Under the pieces are notes generated by a model, which saw only the letters and a program-made list of their open reading frames with translations, was not told the DNA's origin and ran no database searches. 64,000 nt of DNA from Prosopocoilus inquinatus (taxonomy: Eukaryota > Arthropoda > Insecta > Coleoptera > Lucanidae), in contig CM069872.1 in NCBI GenBank assembly GCA_036172665.1, positions 22,113,001-22,177,000 on the forward strand. Direction: 5' to 3'. The position numbers and the translations under genes are program-made. The first letter of the stretch is position 1, and every line of letters begins with the position of its first letter. Shown one piece after another: positions 58,336 to 64,000 of this stretch.

Positions 58336-58929
58336 ACATATTTATTTTTTTATTAATTATCTATGCAAATACACTTAATTAATGTTATAATGAGGTGAAA
58401 TATAAACTTTGAGTAAATGTATGCATGTTCCAAATTAGTCTAGGTAATTTATGTTGGGTAAATCTTTGTGCAATCATAAAGTTCTGGTTATATCAAATTA
58501 TTAAATGTAAATAACCTGAAGTTTTATTGTTTTACATTTTCTTTTAACTCTATTAAGTCTACAAACTGCTGAACATATAAAATAGCGACATCTTACTATC
58601 GCTTTTTGACCTAATCAAAAACGATTTGCACAAAATTTTTCTAAAAACTGCAGTCGTAGAAAAAAATTTCAAGAATTTAAATTTATTTTTTTTTCATAGT
58701 GAATAAAATTTTGAAACAGTTTGGAGTTCATTGGCTTTTTATGATATATTTATTGTCATCAAAAAGTACACGATATGTTCAAATATAAAAGAACAAAGCT
58801 TTTATTTGTAAACAAAAGAAAATATACAAAAATTAGTAGCTATTATAATATAATATGGAATCTGAAGTGCTTCGATATAATACATTTAAGAAAAGATTTA
58901 CAGATACAAAGAAAGTAAACGTTGCATAT
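58336..58929. other. AT-rich flank with a retrozyme remnant
   Basis: Target sequence of the outer Gypsy insertion, then a short remnant of the 312-bp hammerhead repeat (separate entry). From about 58650 it is AT-rich and presumably the 3' part of the Tc1/mariner-like relic. No gene is seen. Confidence 0.4.
58571..58646. repeat. Rearranged remnant of the 312-bp hammerhead repeat
   Basis: GAACATATAAAATAGCGACA to GACCTAA matches the minus-orientation unit, for example 31278-31323. It is joined directly to TCAAAAACGATTTGCACAAA, which matches the plus-orientation unit near 31906. The ribozyme part is missing, so two oppositely oriented fragments were fused. Confidence 0.75.
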
Positions 58930-60455
58930 TTAATCACTCTCACTCTCTTCGCTACTAGTGCTGGAATCATTATTTACCGATATAATTAACGGATGAACGT
59001 CTTCGGTGTCAAATACTACTTCTCTGTCCCACCATTTTTTAATGACATTATCAGTATGAGTGATAGTATTCGCCCACATTTCTGGAGTCACATGGTTCAA
59101 TGCCTCCTTCCACATATCCACAGCTTTTACCTGACCATATCCATCTCGTCCAACATGTCTGTTGTAATAAGTTTTACAAATACCCCAAATGTTTTCTATG
59201 GGGTTAAATATGCAGTGATATGGTTGCAATCTTAGTACACGATGTCTAAAGCTAATTTGTCAACTTTGTATGTTTTCGCAGGCTTATTGCTAAAACGAGA
59301 CCATCACTAATGTTACTGAATAATTTGTAATAATTGCCAATTACCGTGACACTAATTCCAACAGTTCCAGTTTTAGCAAACAATCGTTTACTTGAACGTT
59401 GTGCTGCTGAAGCCATTCCTTTATTCTTGCCTTTGACCAAGAACTATTAGGACTTTTGTCACATAAACTGCTGTGATAACTGGCATTGTCCATATTTATC
59501 AAAGAAGGTTCTTCTAAATTTTTTAGTAACTGGTTTTCAAACCATTTTAAGAAGTTATTTTCATTCATTTCTCCATGATAATCAGGGTTCTTTGAAATTG
59601 ACGAAAATACTAATGAAGCTCCTTCAATAAAACCGTTAATGTTGCCTGCATGTAGTACAATAAATCTGAAAACAATAAATGATTCATGAAAATACAGGAA
59701 ATTTAATATCGATTAACTAATCTTTTGCCATCACATTTCATTCTTTTTACACTCTTATGGCTGTCATCTTGCCAAGACCGTGTCACTGTACCATTCTCAA
59801 AAATCCATGTTTCATCTAAATATATTGGTTGCAAGGATTTTCCAGAGTTTAAATTCTGTACATACGATTTTAAAAAATCGATTCTTGCTGAAGCAACATG
59901 TTGAAGCTCCATTAAGGCTCGGCGAGAATCATCTTTCTTGTATTTAAATCCAATCTTTTTCAAGATTCTACCTAATGAATCTACTGATCCATTAAAAATT
60001 TGCCGTTCCTTCAGATACAACAAAAGTGAATGACGTGTAACGTGTTGCTCTGCAAAATAAATATAACGAAACATTTTTATACTTGCACTGAACACAAAAG
60101 CTTACTTGATCTGTACATATCATAAATTCCATCTCGTATTGCCCCCTGTTCTGCTTCACTAATGTCGCAAATAGGTTTTGTACGTGAACGTTTTTTAGGA
60201 GGGCTTTGTAAAAGTATATTCTCTTTCACGGCTTTCGATATGGAATGTACTGTTCGTAGACTGAGATTCAATGCATCAGCAACTCTCTGTCAATAAGATT
60301 AGCATTAATAATACGCAATAAAATAACAGATGTACACAAACCTCACAAACACTACCTACGGTCAATAAAGGTCCACCGTTAACCTTTTCTCTCTCAAAAT
60401 ATTTAATCAAAGAGGCAACCAATTCCTTGGATTGGCTATGCAGTGGTTTTGGCAT
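58930..60455 (-). pseudogene. Tc1/mariner (IS630) superfamily transposase, broken
   Basis: Exon 1 (60455-60342) starts MPKPLHSQSKELVASLIKYF. Exon 2 starts at 60286 (ACAG acceptor) with VADALNLSLRTVHSI, a helix-turn-helix, and continues with a basic KKRSRTKP. A further exon from about 60052 (TTTTGCAG) includes HSLLLYLKE, LKKIGFKYKK and YLDETWIF with the first catalytic Asp. After a gap, GFIEGASLVF and INMDNASYHSS carry the second Asp, and FNPIENIWG the final Glu (near 59200). Stops and frameshifts near 59370 and 59230 separate the last parts. The C-terminus is Ser/Glu-rich. Such enzymes insert at TA. Terminal repeats were not identified. Confidence 0.8.
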
Positions 60456-60842
60456 TTTAGTCCTAAGAAGAACTGACACGAAACAATAAGAAAACGAATA
60501 TAATTTAAGAAACTTGTGCGCTCAAATAGTTGCTCAAATACCATAACCACAATTGTCAAAATCACGAAGTCGCACGAACGGCCGATATGTAAACGTATAA
60601 TCAGGATTCCAACCCTCAAACATAATATTACATTCGTTTTTATTTATTTATTTCATTGTTACTTAAATAAGAATAAATTGCTGCAGTAAATGTCAAAGTT
60701 ATTTACCAACGCTATACAAATGCATTAAATTCTGTATGTTAAATGCTCAAATAATTTATTGTATTTTGCTTTCATTGAATTGGTACGAAATACGTCACTA
60801 ACTACGTAACTGCAAACTTTGCTGCGTTTCTCTATATAACAG

Positions 60843-60974
60843 GTAACTTCAAGGCAACAAGAGGAGGGAGCGGAAGGCGGAGTTGAGGCTGTGGCTGAGG
60901 TACATTTCAAGATTCGCGATAGCCTGCCTGGCGCGACTACCGCGGCGTCTCCTGCTGCTGTTCCTCTAGTACTA
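60843..60974 (+). other. Possible host exon, 132 nt
   Basis: A GC-rich island bordered by TATATAACAG and GTAAGTAGG. The 132 nt are open in phase 0 for 44 codons (VTSRQQEEGAEGG, FKIRDSLPG), and the composition resembles the GC-rich exons at the left side of the window. No partner exon was found, and the complementary strand is also open, so this may be a CpG-rich promoter or chance. Confidence 0.3.
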
Positions 60975-61889
60975 GTAAGTAGGTAGGCGTCGAGGTAGCC
61001 GTTAACTAACATGTGATAAATTTACTTACAAACAAGTTTGCTTGACGGTCTTCTCGCTGCATTTACGTGTAAGTATTTAGAGAACGTGTTTTTAATATAT
61101 TCGTTTACTTGTTTCCTTTGGTAAGCACACACTTTTCCAATAAAAGTACATTCAATCCGTTTCATCTCACCTAACCTTTACGCGTGTTTTGCAACTGCAC
61201 TTTAAATTAATCTGAAAAGGTAAGGGGCTTGAGATGAAATAAAATATTAGCGAAACTCAATCAAACTCAATTAAAACAGAAATTCTTTAAGCACACACGT
61301 AATAGACAGGTAATCATGCACTGTAGGTTTCTAAATTTCCATGCTGTTGAGGTCGGATTCGGAACTGCCCGATGCACGTACGATGTTGCCATATCTAATC
61401 CGTTTCATTTTAGACTCCTTTGAAATAAAATAAGAAAGTGACTGATAAACTTTTTTTAATTTTTAAACGTATTAAAGAAACTCAAAAAATAATATTAAGC
61501 TCGTAACTAGCTAATGATGTCATCAACCTGTGAGCCACATACAGGGCGATCGAAATTGATTGTCCTGATCCTACACTAATTTCCATGAGCTTGATATCAA
61601 TATTTACATTTACCAGATGAAGGTTAGAACGAAAAACAGTGGCGTGCCGAGAACATCCATAAAACTTACATCCAACCTAACCTAACTAATAAAAGAACAA
61701 TTACTGTTTATTCAGATGCTATTACAATGAACTATTTTTCATACTTTTAAGTTTTTTTTTTTTTTTTTGCAATAAGCGTTTTAATCTCTTTGAACGTTTC
61801 CAGATACTTTGCTAGTTAAGGAATATTTGAAATTATTCTGTCGCTTCAAACTAAATTTTGTGTATCTGTACCAAAATTGTAATTATCCC
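60975..61889. other. Unassigned AT-rich stretch
   Basis: No gene or repeat end was recognised. It contains a T17 homopolymer near 61750. It ends at the TTAA of the piggyBac element. Confidence 0.3.
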
Positions 61890-61893
61890 TTAA

Positions 61894-64000
61894 CCCTTTC
61901 AAGGCAGAATTAAATTATTCCATAAAAAAAATTTTTTTTAATGTAAAGTAGATTAAGTAAGAATAAATGAACTTAAAAAATTATAAACTATATTTTATTT
62001 ATTAGTAATTAAAAACTTATGGGGTGGTTTCACTGAGAGACCACTACGCATTAAACATCTCTATTACTATTTCTTATGATATTTTTGGAAACAATTCTTT
62101 TTTTCATTAAGACATAGTTCAACATTGCAGCTACTGCAAGCCCAACGTGTTCTATGTTGTTCTGCTTTGGAGCTGCATAGAGCACACCTCCTTGATGATG
62201 AGTGCATGGGCATGTGTGAAGCCTGATCAAACCTTTTTTCTTGTGGCACATTTGGTTTGAATCTATTAATTATTATTCCGGAACTAGATGGGCGTCCTCT
62301 TGTCGGAATATCTGTCAAATCTCCTATAAGACCAGTTGCTACTGACATTTTGAATGTTTTCAAATCAAAAATACCGTCTCTGGCATTACGTATATATATC
62401 TTGTAAATTATATAGGAATTTACTATAGTAACGTCGAGAAAATGCCATAGAATTCGGTGCCACCATTTTTTACTCTTCCTGTCGAGCTCATATGTACTTT
62501 TCAGCATGTCGGCTTTGTCAACGTAGCCCATATGTGTATTGTAATCGATGATCATTTTGGGACATGTAATATCATCTTTTTCGCCATTTTTTCTTTTGCG
62601 TAGAACTGTTCCTGCAGGGAGTTCTGGGTTGTGAAAATTACTGGCGACGCGCACTACACGTTTATCAACCCATTTCAAAAAGATGACCCCATCAGTTGTG
62701 GCGCGCCAATCATATTCACCTCTTTTCAGGCTTTTATCAACTTTTACATCAGTTGGGATATGTTTTCGATCCTTCCTGACAGTACCACATGCATACACTT
62801 TATCATCTTTCAACTGACGTAATAGAGATAACGATGTAAAATAATTGTCGAAATATACTTCATAATTTTTATTTACCAGCGATTTAGTCAAATCCATCAC
62901 AACTCGTGTTCCAAGATTTTTTTCTGTGATGTTAGCGACTTTTCCTGTATAAATTTCAAATTCATCTATGTACCCGTACTCGTCCGCTCTGACCCAAACT
63001 TTGTAACCGCGTTTTATGGGTTTGTTTGGCATGTACTGTCTAAAAGAAGATCTACCTTTGAAGCGAATCATAGATTCGTCAATAGACAGTACACGAGATG
63101 GTTTATAATAAAAGGCAAAAGTTCGAGATAATGTGGTTAGAAGCGATCTGACTTTATATAATTTATCATAATTTGGGTCTCCTGACGCCGGTTGGATTGA
63201 ATTGTCATTGATGTGAATATTTCCCAGAAGCCAGTCGAATCTAGTTCTAGGTAAGATGCTCGAAATGTAGGTATCTCTTAGTTCTAGATGTGCTGACCAA
63301 TAATCTCTGTAGCTTGGAAGACGTTTTATGCCCATTATTATGTTGATAGCAAAAAACAATTTCATTTCTCCGATATTTGTGGGTGTGAATGTCTTTCCTG
63401 TACAGATGCTGTTCTGGGTTGCATATAAGTTTGTTTGATAAACTACATGCTCCAAGAATGAATTTGGAAAAAGACACAGGAAAATGTCTACTGGTGTTTC
63501 CGCATCATCGGATATATTCATTGGTCCGCATTCTTCGCGAAAATCGTTTGGTGGCGTAAAATTTGTCACTGTCTGCCTCCAAAGAAAAGTTTCTTTCAGT
63601 AGTTGCATTCTTATCATGGCTAGAGGAATATCATCTTCGTTGCTGAAATCGTCATTACTTTCATTCCTTTCGCTTCTCCTGAATTTTCTTCAATTATCTC
63701 GTCTTCTTGAAGATCTAGAACGTTGCTATTTGAATGCTCCTCTTCCTCTTCTTCTTTATCATCTTCGGATCCTTCATCCGCAGATGGAATCTCCTCTATT
63801 ACATTTAAAAAGTCTTTATATGACATGTTTTCTAGATCTTGATAACTCCATTTTGGTCCTAAAAATATTTTAAATTTTTAGAAAATTAATAATTACTGCT
63901 TAGTGGTTTCAATTGAAACCACCAAAGAAAATCAAACATTATGAAATATTAGAAAATATTAATAAGTCTAACAATGTTTGCACTTCGAGTAATCCTAATG
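61894..64000 (-). mobile_element. piggyBac-like transposon, extends past the window end
   Basis: TTAA at 61890-61893 is followed by CCCTTTCAAGGCAG, a plausible piggyBac terminus. The transposase is on minus, and its 5' part and the right terminus should lie beyond 64000. The right end would read CTGCCTTGAAAGGG then TTAA if the assignment is correct. Confidence 0.75.
62067..63858 (-). CDS. piggyBac transposase (PGBD-like), almost intact, 5' end outside
   Basis: The main frame 63617-62067 (516 codons) holds a complete DDD catalytic core: SIDESMIRFKGR, VYFDNYFTS and MGYVDKADML, with RRKSKKWW-like DRKSKKWWHRI. It ends in a cysteine-rich finger (CALCSSK, WACSSCNVELC, CFQKYH). Upstream, an exon beginning at 63858 (acceptor TTTTTAG) encodes WSYQDLENMSYKDF and a Glu/Asp-rich N-terminus. 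A one-base shift near 63660 separates it from the main frame unless an unusual splice corrects it. The start codon would be in an exon beyond the window. The core is otherwise undamaged, unlike the other piggyBac copy at 24991-27147, with which it shares the fold but not its ends. Confidence 0.85.

Overview
The window looks like a piece of an arthropod, probably insect, nuclear genome. It is AT-rich, with short GC-rich spliced exons, and almost everything else is transposable element. The basis is eukaryotic splice signals (GTAAGT donors, TTTNCAG acceptors) and the mix of families present: three P-like elements with THAP-type transposases, Harbinger, piggyBac, pogo/Tigger, Tc1/mariner, hAT, a jockey/CR1-like LINE, Penelope-like elements with a GIY-YIG domain, and Ty3/Gypsy elements. 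No species can be named from the sequence alone.

Layout. 1-2.5 kb and 13.5-15.3 kb hold parts of two minus-strand candidate host genes. Both begin with an 11-nt first coding exon and continue into GC-rich, low-complexity exons. Between them lie a P-like element (3.8-7.3 kb, one in-frame stop) and a Harbinger element (7.54-11.75 kb) with a four-exon transposase and a two-exon Myb/SANT-like partner gene. 15.3-17.7 kb holds a diverged repeat and palindromic MITEs. 17.9-18.5 kb is a 23-bp minisatellite abutting the truncated 3' end of a LINE (18.5-21.6 kb) that lies in a decayed Tigger/jerky-like element. 23.6-27.4 kb is a second P-like relic split by a piggyBac at TTAA. 29.99-37.16 kb is a pogo-like element at a TA site inside an inverted-repeat element; it is itself interrupted by two head-to-head Penelope-like elements and by a tandem/inverted array of a 312-bp repeat. 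38.5-42.1 kb is a third P-like relic. 43.27-58.34 kb is a three-deep nest: hAT in a small-LTR Gypsy in a long-LTR Gypsy, each boundary marked by target-site duplications. 58.6-60.5 kb is a Tc1/mariner-like relic, and 61.9 kb to the end is a largely intact piggyBac.

The most interesting signal is RNA-level. Five sequences fit the type-I hammerhead ribozyme: one near the 3' end of each Penelope-like copy and one in each unit of the 312-bp repeat. All have a CUGAAGA core, a stem-II hairpin, GAAA and a very short palindromic helix III. The 312-bp repeat therefore looks like a retrozyme: a small non-autonomous element predicted to make self-cleaving, possibly circular RNA. It has a 12-bp target-site duplication and sits in the same host element as the Penelope copies, which makes trans-mobilisation by Penelope-type reverse transcriptase a testable idea.

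Most transposase genes carry stops or single-base frameshifts. Apparently open ones are the Harbinger transposase and Myb genes and the main piggyBac exon at the right edge.
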